The notes beneath the pieces were generated by a model that saw nothing but the letters and a program-made list of their open reading frames with translations, was not told where the DNA came from and did not search any database. From Nitrososphaerota archaeon (GTDB taxonomy: Archaea > Iainarchaeota > Iainarchaeia > Iainarchaeales > GCA-2688035), in contig JAFCCH010000002.1 of NCBI GenBank assembly GCA_017610265.1, positions 1-40,962 of the forward strand: DNA of 40,962 nucleotides, in the 5' to 3' direction. Shown here in pieces: positions 28,887 to 37,851 of the stretch. A program made the position numbers and the translations under genes. How positions within the stretch are numbered: the first letter of the stretch is position 1; each line of letters opens with the position of its first letter.

Positions 28887-30290
28887 TTACTCTGAAAAGT
28901 CTTTTCCGCCAACAGCCTGATTGGCAATATCGTCACTCATTCTGGCCTTCTCCTCAGGGGTCTTTGGCTTTTCCTTTTTTTTCTTCTTTTTGGCTTTTGG
29001 CTTTCTCTTTTTGGGCTTTGGCTTCCAGCCATGCTCTTCCAAGACCCTGTCCTTGTTCTTAATCTTAAACCTTGCCTTGGAAAGTTTTATTTCTGTCGCC
29101 ATTGCATCGGTCTTGGCCTTAAAGAAACTATAAACAGCAAACAAAACAGCTGCAATAAGCACAACAATTACTCCAATTGAAAGATACATGGAGAAGTAGT
29201 CAATTGTAGGTTCAGGTGTCTGAGGATCGGAAGGCGTTGGGTCAACCGGATCAACAGGACCAGGAATAATCGGAGTTGAAGGATTGGCGCACAAGCCGGT
29301 GTCAGGATTTACGTTCTTTGACTTGCATTCCTCTGGGCTGCAGGCAGGCTTAAAACCGTCTTCCAAAGAGCCCTTGGTTACACATCTTGTGTTGTCAAAG
29401 CACTGTGTTTCGGTTATTGAATCACACTCACAATCGTTGTTGAAACAAACAGGCAAACTGTTGCACCTGTCATTAATGCAGTATCCGCCACTGCAGTCAG
29501 AGTGAATTGAACAAAAATCCCCGTCTTTTTTGCTGCACTGCCCTGTGCTTAAATCCACAAAGCCAGACTTGCATTCGTCCACACTGCAAATTGGTGTTGC
29601 CCCAAGATCCAGGGAATCACGCGTTACACATCTGGTATTGTCAGAACATTGAACCTCTGTTACTGAATCACAGCCACAATCATTGTTATAACAGACTTCT
29701 GCAGCAGTGCATTTGTTGGCAATACAATAATTTCCACCACACTCTGCATTCAACGAACATTCAGCTCCATCGTTGAGGCACTGGACACCGAGGCAAATCG
29801 AGCACTCTGTGATATATTCATTTACCTCCTCTGTTTTAACAAAAACATCATTGTTGTCAATGAAATAAAATTCAAGCGAGGCAGGCAAAATCTTGAAGGC
29901 AGTCTGCAATCCAATCAATTCCTCTGAAATTTCCAATTCACCTTCTGCAGGAATCTCAACCTCTTCTCCCACACTAACCTGTTCCTCTACTGCATAGGGC
30001 AGCCTGTAAACGTAATCATAAGAAAGCACTATTGTCAAAGGAAGTTCAGCAGAATTGCTTATTGTGAAAGAATTTGAGTTAACCGGAATTCCCACGCCCT
30101 CAAAGGACAAGGCGTTTTCGTCCGACACAAGGGAATTGTCGTCCAAATTATAAAAGTTCACAACATCTCTTGTGTAAAGATTCCCTACTTTGTACTGGCA
30201 ACCCAGGTCTGATTCAGCATCAGCAGCAAAAACAGCCTGTGCCAAAAACAGGAAACAAACCATTGCCAAAAAAGCTTTTTTCAAATCCAT
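28887..30290 (-). CDS. Secreted/membrane-anchored Cys-rich protein with duplicated module, C-terminal TM and basic cytoplasmic tail
   Basis: Signal peptide AMVCFLFLAQAVFA; two tandem ~76-aa Cys-rich repeats (CYNNDCGCDSVTEVQCSDNTRCVT / CFNNDCECDSITETQCFDNTRCVT); TM; KPKPKKRKPKAKKKKKKEKPK tail. Confidence 0.8.
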   Translation of the reverse strand: MDLKKAFLAMVCFLFLAQAVFAADAESDLGCQYKVGNLYTRDVVNFYNLDDNSLVSDENALSFEGVGIPVNSNSFTISNSAELPLTIVLSYDYVYRLPYAVEEQVSVGEEVEIPAEGELEISEELIGLQTAFKILPASLEFYFIDNNDVFVKTEEVNEYITECSICLGVQCLNDGAECSLNAECGGNYCIANKCTAAEVCYNNDCGCDSVTEVQCSDNTRCVTRDSLDLGATPICSVDECKSGFVDLSTGQCSKKDGDFCSIHSDCSGGYCINDRCNSLPVCFNNDCECDSITETQCFDNTRCVTKGSLEDGFKPACSPEECKSKNVNPDTGLCANPSTPIIPGPVDPVDPTPSDPQTPEPTIDYFSMYLSIGVIVVLIAAVLFAVYSFFKAKTDAMATEIKLSKARFKIKNKDRVLEEHGWKPKPKKRKPKAKKKKKKEKPKTPEEKARMSDDIANQAVGGKDFSE

Positions 30291-30355
30291 TCATTCACCT
30301 TCAAACACTCTAAAAAAGAAACAACTTAGAGGTATTTAAGAGTTTCTGGGAGGCA

Positions 30356-31234
30356 TTACTCAAACCTTTTGGGGTAGACCAGCCTTTCAAGGGTTAGGCT
30401 TTTGTCGCCTGTGGCTTTCTGCATTGACTCAATCAAGACCCTGTTCTTCATAAGAACACTGCCCCTTTCCTGCGCCTGATACATTAAGCCAAGTGATTCT
30501 TTCAAGGCATCCTGACCATAGGTTTCAACAAAATTTTTGACAACAAAGTTTACATATCTGTAATTGATATTGTTTTCAATTACATCATCAACAAAAAAAG
30601 GCTCAAGATTTTCAATGCCTTCAACATCCCTTACAAGAGAAGTATCCCTGTTAAATGCAACATCAGACATGTGCTCTGCAAGCCCTTCCTCAAACCAAAT
30701 AGGCAAAGGAACTTCTTCAAGCGCACTGTGAACCATCTCGTGAACAATTGTGTACTGAAGGCCGGGAGCAGCAATCCCCTGACGAGTAAAAGTCATGTTC
30801 CCATTTCCGGAATACCATGCAATAAACCTTGGATCACTCTCAAAGGAAATAGTGTAATGCGGTTTTAATGGAAAGCCAAGACTTTCCTGAATTATTATTG
30901 CCTTTTCACAGGCAAGATCTACCTTGTATTCAAGCTTTTCAAAAAGCTCTTCGTCCTCAGGATCAAACACAAAAAGGCACTCCCAGTTTTCATTGAGATC
31001 AGGCAACTTGAAAGCAGGGGGTTTTGGAGGAGGAACGGTTGGTTCAGAGCATTTTCCAAAAACACAGTTTCCACCTGAGTCACAGGCTTTGTCAATGAAA
31101 CCAACATAGTTGTCACAGCATTCAAGGGCGCAGTTAACATCCCCGGCAGGTTCAGGCGTAACAAGTTCAAATGGATTAATGCAGCCACTTAATGCAACGA
31201 GAACAAAAAGCCCTGCTAAAACCTTTCCAAGCAT
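30356..31234 (-). CDS. Lipoprotein zinc metallopeptidase (gluzincin-like)
   Basis: Lipobox LVALSGC; HEMVHSALEEVPLPIWFEEGLAEHMS (HExxH plus downstream EGLAE). Confidence 0.85.
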   Translation of the reverse strand: MLGKVLAGLFVLVALSGCINPFELVTPEPAGDVNCALECCDNYVGFIDKACDSGGNCVFGKCSEPTVPPPKPPAFKLPDLNENWECLFVFDPEDEELFEKLEYKVDLACEKAIIIQESLGFPLKPHYTISFESDPRFIAWYSGNGNMTFTRQGIAAPGLQYTIVHEMVHSALEEVPLPIWFEEGLAEHMSDVAFNRDTSLVRDVEGIENLEPFFVDDVIENNINYRYVNFVVKNFVETYGQDALKESLGLMYQAQERGSVLMKNRVLIESMQKATGDKSLTLERLVYPKRFE

Positions 31235-31275
31235 ATGGCAAATAAAGAAGAAACTTATATTTAATGGCTTCTGGA

Positions 31276-32333
31276 TTAATCAAAAACAATGTCTTTGGGC
31301 TTTATAGCAACGCTTTTCTCGCCTTCTCTTACTACCCCAAGGTCAAAAGCTTTAATGCCATGGCGTCCCTGCTTTTCTGGGGTGCAATGACTGCATAGCC
31401 AAGGCCCATATTCCAAGTAAAGTAAGCCTCTTTGTCAGTAACCTGGCTTTTTTCAACAAGGAACTTAAATAATTCAGACGGTTCTGGAACAAAGTCAATC
31501 TTGTAGGTAAAAGGCTTTTTTGCCCTCATGATTTTTTTCCAGCCGTGACCAGTAATCGGCGAAAGGTAGTTTACCTTGCACTTTGCAAGAATGTCCATCA
31601 AAACACGAGTGTAAAGGGTTGTGGGAACTAAAAGCTCTTCCCCAAAGACTTTTCCTGAAGGCAGTTCGGTAAAATAGCCGTCTGGCAAAGTTTCGGCAAC
31701 CCTTCTTGCAAGGGAAACACCGTTTGAGTGAATGCCTGAACTTTCAAGGCCAATAATTACGTCTGAATCGGCAATGTCTTTGCCATAGACAAGATTTTCC
31801 TTTGGCTTTATGAGGCCAACAGAGGCTCCGGCCATGTCAATTGTGTTGTCACAAACAACTCCCTTCAATGTAGGAGTTTCACCGCATGGAATTGCAAGCC
31901 CTATTTCGTTGGCTGCGTCGCCAAATCCCTTCAAAACAGCTTTTGACTTGTTAAAGTCTGCAAACCAATTGCTGTCACCGCTGCTTATAATGTCTCCGTA
32001 AACAAATGCATCTGCTCCGATTGCCGCAAGATCATTGGTTGACATTGCAAGGCAGTCTTTTCCAACGCTTTCATAATAAGAAACACCTTTTCCCCTTTTG
32101 TCTTCAAACATTGAGTCTGCAATCATGTTTTTTGTGCCAAGCCCTTCCACATTAAAGGCAAGCATAAAGTCTTTGTCTGGAAAGTCAAGCGCGATTGCCG
32201 GCTCACCCATTGTTTCAGTAACAACTTTTATTCCAAGCCTTTCAGAATTCTTTGTGCTTCCCGAAAAGCTTTCGATTGCAGCTTTTTTGACAGGGTCAAG
32301 TTTTTCATAATCAACTATATCGCTGTATTTCAT
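31276..32333 (-). CDS. purM: AIR synthetase PurM, interrupted near the 3' end by an apparent -1 frameshift (in-frame stop at 31332..31334; conserved-looking tail continues to 31276)
   Basis: Body YESVGKDCLAMSTNDLAAIGADAF, ESSGIHSNGVSLARR, ITGHGWKKIMRA; the -1 frame after ~31351 reads KAFDLGVVREGEKSVAIKPKDIVFD*. ATG 32333 with SD AGGTGA. Confidence 0.88.
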
Positions 32334-32337
32334 AACA

Positions 32338-33138
32338 TCACCTAAAAAATTCCACCGCATTTCTAAACAATTTCAAGCCGTCGCTTTCAATCGGCAAGGC
32401 TTTTCCTTCCCTCTTAAGCTTTTCAGCCTGCAAAGTCCAATCATCCTGCTGTGTAAAGAAAATGTTTCTCTCAGGATGAGGCATCATTCCAAGAATTCTG
32501 CCTGTCTTGTCACAGATTCCTGCAATGTCTTCTGCTGAGCCATTTGGATTCAAAGGGAATTTGCCTTTTGCAAGTTCCTCCGGATTTTTGGCATACCTGA
32601 AAGCCACTTGATCTGATTCGTTTAACTGCTTGATGGTTTCTTCAGAAGCAGAAAACTTTCCTTCACCGTGAGCAACAGGCATTCTAATGAAGTCAATGCC
32701 CTTTGTAAAAACACATTTCTTTGAAAAGCTTTTAAGCGAGACCCATCTGCACTCATATCTTGCAGAATTGTTGTGGCTTAAGGCAACTGTTCTCATAGGC
32801 TTTCGGTCCTGAATGCCTGGCAAAATTCCAAGGTTGGAAATAACCTGGAAGCCGTTGCATATTCCAAGAATGAGCTTTTCTGCCTCAGTAAAATCGGCAA
32901 TTTGCTCCCACAAATTGTTCCTTATCTTGTTTGCAAGGGCGTTTCCTGATCCTGTATCGTCTCCATATGAAAAGCCACCTGGAAATGCAAGAATTTGAGC
33001 TTCCTCAAGCCTTTTAGGAGAGGCAATAAGGTCGTTTACGTGAATAATCTCTGTTTCAGCCCCTGCTTTTTTGAACGCAAAGGCAGTCTCTTCCTCGCAG
33101 TTAATGCCATATCCAGTCAAAAGAATTGCTTTAACCAT
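32338..33138 (-). CDS. purQ: FGAM synthase glutaminase subunit
   Basis: FPGGFSYGDDTGSGNALANKI; ILGICNGFQVISNLGIL; MPHPERN; TGATG overlap with upstream purL. Confidence 0.96.
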   Translation of the reverse strand: MVKAILLTGYGINCEEETAFAFKKAGAETEIIHVNDLIASPKRLEEAQILAFPGGFSYGDDTGSGNALANKIRNNLWEQIADFTEAEKLILGICNGFQVISNLGILPGIQDRKPMRTVALSHNNSARYECRWVSLKSFSKKCVFTKGIDFIRMPVAHGEGKFSASEETIKQLNESDQVAFRYAKNPEELAKGKFPLNPNGSAEDIAGICDKTGRILGMMPHPERNIFFTQQDDWTLQAEKLKREGKALPIESDGLKLFRNAVEFFR

Positions 33139-36128
33139 CAATAATCCCTCAGTGTCTTTTTGTATGCCTCTTCAAGGTCAACAAGGCCCAGGCTAACAAC
33201 ATTGTTTCCCTTCAAACAGGTCATTTCAAGCTTGTTTCCGGAAATTACTCCAACTTCAGCAAATTCACTGCCTTCAAGGGCCTTTTCAAAGGCTTCCTTG
33301 TTGTCCGGCGCAATTGTTACAACAAACCTGCTTTGGCTTTCACTGAAAAGCATTGTGTCATTTCTGTCAAGACCCACATGCGGAACCTTTTTCAAATCAA
33401 TTTTTGCGCCAAGCATTCCTGCAATGCAGGTTTTTGCAATAGCAACAGATAAGCCGCCAAGGCCAACAGGCTGGACAGATGCAATAAGCTTGTTTCCAAT
33501 TGCGTTTGAAAAACTTTTGTATAATTTTGATGCCTTTGCAAGGTCAACCTGTGGAACAGCCCCGAGAATTTCGTCCTTGCTTGTTTTTTCAGCGTTCATC
33601 CTGTAATATTCTGATGCTCCAAGCTCGCCTTTTGTCAGGCCAAGCACATAAACAAGGTCTCCTTCAATCTTTGCATCCATTGAAACACATTTGCTGCTGT
33701 CCTCAATTGTTGCAAGAGACGAAATAAGCAAGGTTGGTGGAACAGAAATCTTCAATGCATTGTTTTCCTCATCAAAGCCCTTGAAGTCGTTGAACATACT
33801 GTCCTTTCCCGAAATAAATGGGGTTCCGTAACCGGTTGCATAATCATAACAGGCTTGTGCTGCCTTTTTTAACTGCCAAAGCCTTTCAGGCTCGTTGCTT
33901 GAGCACCAGCAGAAGTTGTCAAGCAATGCAATGTCTTCAAGCTTTGCTCCAACAGCAATAAGATTTTTAACAGCTGAATCAATTGCGCATGCAGCCATCC
34001 AGTAAGTGTCAATGTCTCCGTAACCAGGGTAGAGAGAGTGAGAAACTGCCGCGCCCTTAATGCTTTCAAGAGAAGGCCTTACAACCCCTGCTTCTGCGTT
34101 TACCCTGCCTTTTCCCTGCAATGGCTTTAGGACAGAATTCCCCTGAACTTCGTGGTCGTATTGCACTGAAACAAATTCCTTGCTGCAAATGTTTAATCTT
34201 GAAAGCATTTCAAGCAAGGTCTTTGAGAGATTGCCTGGCTCGTCAAATGTTGGGTTTTTCAAATGAATTTTCATTGGCTTTGTTTTAAGAGTTTTTTTGG
34301 GCAAGCCATCGTGCAAGAATTCCATGTCAAGGTCAACAATTGTTTTTCCGTTGGCGTTTACAATGCACCTGCCTGAATCGTTGAATTCTCCGATGATTGT
34401 TGCTTCAACCCCTCTTCTGTCCATTAAGTCAATGAATTTGTCTGCCTTGTCCTTTGGAATTGACAAAGTCATTCTTTCCTGGCTTTCAGAAACCCAGGTT
34501 TGCCAGGGAGCAAGGCCTGCATATTTTACTGGAACCTTTTCCAAGTCAACAGTGCATCCACCGCATTCCTTTGCCATTTCGGCAACCGAACAACTTAGAC
34601 CGCCTGCCCCGTTGTCTGTAATGCTGCTATAACTATTTATGTCACGCGCTTCTTTGACAATTGCGTCGGACATTTTCTTTTGGGTAATTGGATCACCAAT
34701 CTGTACAGCTGTTGCAGGGCTTCCTGAGGAAAGTGCTTCTGAGGAAAAGGTTGCGCCGTGAATTCCGTCAAGGCCAACTTTGCCTCCAACCATTACAATC
34801 TTGTCTCCTGGCAAAGCTTTTTTGTCCTGCCCTGGCTTTCTGTTAACAATTTTTGGCATTAGTCCAACTGTTCCAACAAAGACAAGGGGCTTTCCCTTGT
34901 ATCTTTCATCAAAGTACATAAAACCCATCGGGGTTGGAATGCCTGAACAGTTTCCGCCAACATTTACGCCGTCGATTACTCCAAGCATTATTCTTTCAGG
35001 CGGCAAAATTGAATTTTGCTTGTCTTTTGCCCTGTACAAAAGTTTTGCGTCCCTTGGATCCGCAAAGCAAAAACCATATCTGTTAATTACTGGTTTGGCC
35101 GCCATTCCAAAACCCATTGTGTCACGGTTTACTCCAACGATTCCTGTGATTGCCCCTCCGAAAGGGTCAAGGGCACTTGGGCTGTTGTGTGTTTCAACCT
35201 TGTCAGTAATCATTAAGTCAGCATCAAAATCAATTGCTCCGGAATTGTCAACGAAAACAGAGAGACAGTTGTCTTTGTCTCCCTTGTCTGCCCTAATTTT
35301 TGCGGTTGCGCCCTTAATCAAAGTTTTGTAAATGCCTTTTTCCAATTCATCCATCTTTGCGGCAAAGATTGTGTGCTTGCAGTGCTCACTCCAGGTTTGG
35401 GCAAGTGATTCAAGCTCTATGTCTGTCGGCTTCCTGCCCTCTTTTTTGAAATAGTCCTGAATTATTTTAATTGAGGGAAGATCCAAAGCAAGCGGGCCGC
35501 GCCTTATCTCTGAACCGTCTTTTTCAACGTGGTCAAGAATGCCTGCCTTGCCAATTTTTACAAGCTCTTCATCAGAAACATTGAGATTAATTGGCTCTGC
35601 TTTAAGTTCCTCATGCAATTTTACAATTGGAGCAATGGCGTCCATGCCTTTGTCTGCCTCAAATTGTTTCCTGCTTTTAATGTAAATACTTTGAATTAAA
35701 GAATTTGCAAACATTTCACCAATGTTTTTAGCACCTTGCTCTAAAAAGTTGCCTTTTAGAAAAAATTCCTGCGAACTAAAAACTTCAATGCCTTTTGCTT
35801 TTTCTCCAAAGAAATCTGAAAGGGTTTCAGCCGCTGTTTTTCCAACATTGTCTGTTACACCTGGCAAAAAGCCTATTTCAACAACCCAATCAAAGTCTTT
35901 GGCTGCAAGAGGTTTTCCAACAGAAAAAGACTGTGTTACAGGATTGTGAAGCAAATCAGCACATTGTGTTAATTCTTCCTCTGAAAAATTGCTTGAAATA
36001 GTGTAAACATCATTTAGGGAAACGGCTTTAATGCCCGAAAAACCGGCTTTTTCAAGGTTTTTCTTAGTTATTTCTGCCCTTGCGTCTTTTTGGAAAGATA
36101 CCTCTATCCTTGTAAGCCCCAAGCCCAT
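33138..36128 (-). CDS. purL: FGAM synthase large subunit with N-terminal PurS-like region (PurSL fusion)
   Basis: LAQTWSEHCKHTIF; VETHNSPSALDPFGGAITGIVGVNRDTMGFGM; N-term ~200 aa before catalytic core; separate purQ downstream. Confidence 0.94.
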   Translation of the reverse strand: MGLGLTRIEVSFQKDARAEITKKNLEKAGFSGIKAVSLNDVYTISSNFSEEELTQCADLLHNPVTQSFSVGKPLAAKDFDWVVEIGFLPGVTDNVGKTAAETLSDFFGEKAKGIEVFSSQEFFLKGNFLEQGAKNIGEMFANSLIQSIYIKSRKQFEADKGMDAIAPIVKLHEELKAEPINLNVSDEELVKIGKAGILDHVEKDGSEIRRGPLALDLPSIKIIQDYFKKEGRKPTDIELESLAQTWSEHCKHTIFAAKMDELEKGIYKTLIKGATAKIRADKGDKDNCLSVFVDNSGAIDFDADLMITDKVETHNSPSALDPFGGAITGIVGVNRDTMGFGMAAKPVINRYGFCFADPRDAKLLYRAKDKQNSILPPERIMLGVIDGVNVGGNCSGIPTPMGFMYFDERYKGKPLVFVGTVGLMPKIVNRKPGQDKKALPGDKIVMVGGKVGLDGIHGATFSSEALSSGSPATAVQIGDPITQKKMSDAIVKEARDINSYSSITDNGAGGLSCSVAEMAKECGGCTVDLEKVPVKYAGLAPWQTWVSESQERMTLSIPKDKADKFIDLMDRRGVEATIIGEFNDSGRCIVNANGKTIVDLDMEFLHDGLPKKTLKTKPMKIHLKNPTFDEPGNLSKTLLEMLSRLNICSKEFVSVQYDHEVQGNSVLKPLQGKGRVNAEAGVVRPSLESIKGAAVSHSLYPGYGDIDTYWMAACAIDSAVKNLIAVGAKLEDIALLDNFCWCSSNEPERLWQLKKAAQACYDYATGYGTPFISGKDSMFNDFKGFDEENNALKISVPPTLLISSLATIEDSSKCVSMDAKIEGDLVYVLGLTKGELGASEYYRMNAEKTSKDEILGAVPQVDLAKASKLYKSFSNAIGNKLIASVQPVGLGGLSVAIAKTCIAGMLGAKIDLKKVPHVGLDRNDTMLFSESQSRFVVTIAPDNKEAFEKALEGSEFAEVGVISGNKLEMTCLKGNNVVSLGLVDLEEAYKKTLRDY

Positions 36129-36226
36129 AACATTAATTTAATTGGAAAAGGATTAAAAGGCTTTTTTAGAGAAAAAAAGGCAAAAAAATGCACAATCTTT
36201 AAAAAGAACAGAAACAGAGGTTAATT

Positions 36227-36262
36227 ATGAGCTCAAGAAGGGATTTACGGATTCGTCCATAA
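36227..36262 (+). other. Candidate 11-codon leader ORF MSSRRDLRIRP upstream of citramalate/IPM synthase
   Basis: ATG after AGAGGT at suitable spacing; 5' end lies in a 7-bp inverted repeat AGCTCAA/TTGAGCT (36230-36236/36285-36291). Confidence 0.3.
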
Positions 36263-36321
36263 GTTTTCTCTACTTTTAACTAATTTGAGCTTTGAAACAC
36301 TTTTTGAAAGGAGGCAAAGCC

Positions 36322-37851
36322 ATGAAAAAAACAACTATTCTTGACACAACATTAAGAGATGGAGAACAAACACAAGGGGTTTCATTTACCCCAAAGGAAA
36401 AGCTCAGCATTGCAAAAATATTGCTTTCAGAAGTAAAAGTTGACTGGATTGAAGTGGCCAGCACAAGGGTTAGCAAAGGAGAACTTGCAGCAGTGCAAAA
36501 GATTTCCAAATGGGCAAAAGAAAATGGGTTTCTTGAAAAATTAAGTGTTCTTGGATTTGTTGACGGCAACAAAAGTGTTGACTGGGCAGTTGAAGCAGGA
36601 GTTGAAACAATTTGGATTCTTGCAAAAGGAAGCCTGCTTCACATAAAAGAACAATTGAGAAAAAGCCCGGAAGAGCATCTGAAAGAGCTTGGCAAAACAT
36701 TTGATTATGCAAAAAGCAAGGGTTTGGAAGCCAACCTCACAATAGAAATATGGAGCAATGGAATGCTTGAAAACAAAGACTTTGTGAAAAAACTTGTTGA
36801 AACAGCCAAAGAAAAGGGAGTGAAAAAAGCAAGCCTCTGTGACACGCTTGGGATTTTAACACCGGAGGAAACAAAACAACTTGTCGAAGAAATGGTTTCA
36901 AACTTTCCAGACATGGCATTTGAGTTTCATGCACACAATGATTACGGTCTCGCCGTTGCAAACAGTCTTGCAGCAACAAAAGCAGGCTGTGCCACAATAC
37001 ATGCAACAGTGAACGGCCTGGGAGAACGGGCGGGAAACACACCTTTGGATGAATTGGCCGTTGTGTTAAACGACAAGACAGAGTTTGGCTGCAACATTGA
37101 AGAGAAAATGCTTTCAAAGGCAAGCAAAGTTGTTGAAACCTTTTCAGGAAAAAGAATTTCTGCAAACAAGCCTGTTACAGGAAGCAATGTCTTTACTCAG
37201 ACAGCCGGAATACATGCAGACGGAGACAAAAAAGCAGGGCTTTACAAAAGCAAGCTCAGACCAGAAAGATTTGGAAAAGAAAGGCAGTACGCTTTAGGAA
37301 AGCTCAGTGGAAAAGCAAGCATTGACCAAAATCTTGAAAAGCTTGGATTAAATCTTGGCAGGGGAGAAAAGGAAAAGCTGTTGAAGAGAATTGTTGAATT
37401 GGGAGACAAGAAAAAGGCTGTGACAGCAGAAGACCTTCCATTCATTGTGTCAGATCTTCTTGGAACACCAGAGAAAACTTTTTACAGAATTGCCAACTGT
37501 CAAGTCAGTTCAGGCACTGGAATAAAGCCAACTGCCTCATTCACACTCGAAGCCAATGGAAAGGAATTCAGTGAAAGTGCAGTGGGAGACGGCGGCTACA
37601 ATGCATTTATGAACGCCCTTGCAAAAGTTAGCAAAAAGGCAGGAATTAAACTGCCGAAACTTTTGGATTACGAAGTAAGAATTCCCCCAGGCGGAAAAAC
37701 AGACGCCCTTGTTGAAACAACAATCACTTGGAAAAACAATGGCAAAAGCTTTTCCACAGTGGGAATTGATTCAGACCAGGTTATGGCCGCAATAAAGGCA
37801 ACTGAAAAAATGATGAATATTGTTGCAAGAAAAAAGGAAAAAGGGCTTTAA
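36322..37851 (+). CDS. cimA: Citramalate synthase/2-isopropylmalate synthase family with C-terminal LeuA regulatory domain
   Basis: [99 protein letters not shown] 36322. Confidence 0.85.
   Translation: MKKTTILDTTLRDGEQTQGVSFTPKEKLSIAKILLSEVKVDWIEVASTRVSKGELAAVQKISKWAKENGFLEKLSVLGFVDGNKSVDWAVEAGVETIWILAKGSLLHIKEQLRKSPEEHLKELGKTFDYAKSKGLEANLTIEIWSNGMLENKDFVKKLVETAKEKGVKKASLCDTLGILTPEETKQLVEEMVSNFPDMAFEFHAHNDYGLAVANSLAATKAGCATIHATVNGLGERAGNTPLDELAVVLNDKTEFGCNIEEKMLSKASKVVETFSGKRISANKPVTGSNVFTQTAGIHADGDKKAGLYKSKLRPERFGKERQYALGKLSGKASIDQNLEKLGLNLGRGEKEKLLKRIVELGDKKKAVTAEDLPFIVSDLLGTPEKTFYRIANCQVSSGTGIKPTASFTLEANGKEFSESAVGDGGYNAFMNALAKVSKKAGIKLPKLLDYEVRIPPGGKTDALVETTITWKNNGKSFSTVGIDSDQVMAAIKATEKMMNIVARKKEKGL

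Noticed and set aside
31335-31352. Programmed -1 slippery heptamer in purM
   Set aside because: Sequence around the shift (TTAAAGCTTTTGACC) does not fit X_XXY_YYZ in the zero frame and no strong downstream structure was seen; indel is more likely
34780-35331. 183-aa plus-strand ORF opposite purL
   Set aside because: Antisense to a highly conserved PurL coding region; no independent support
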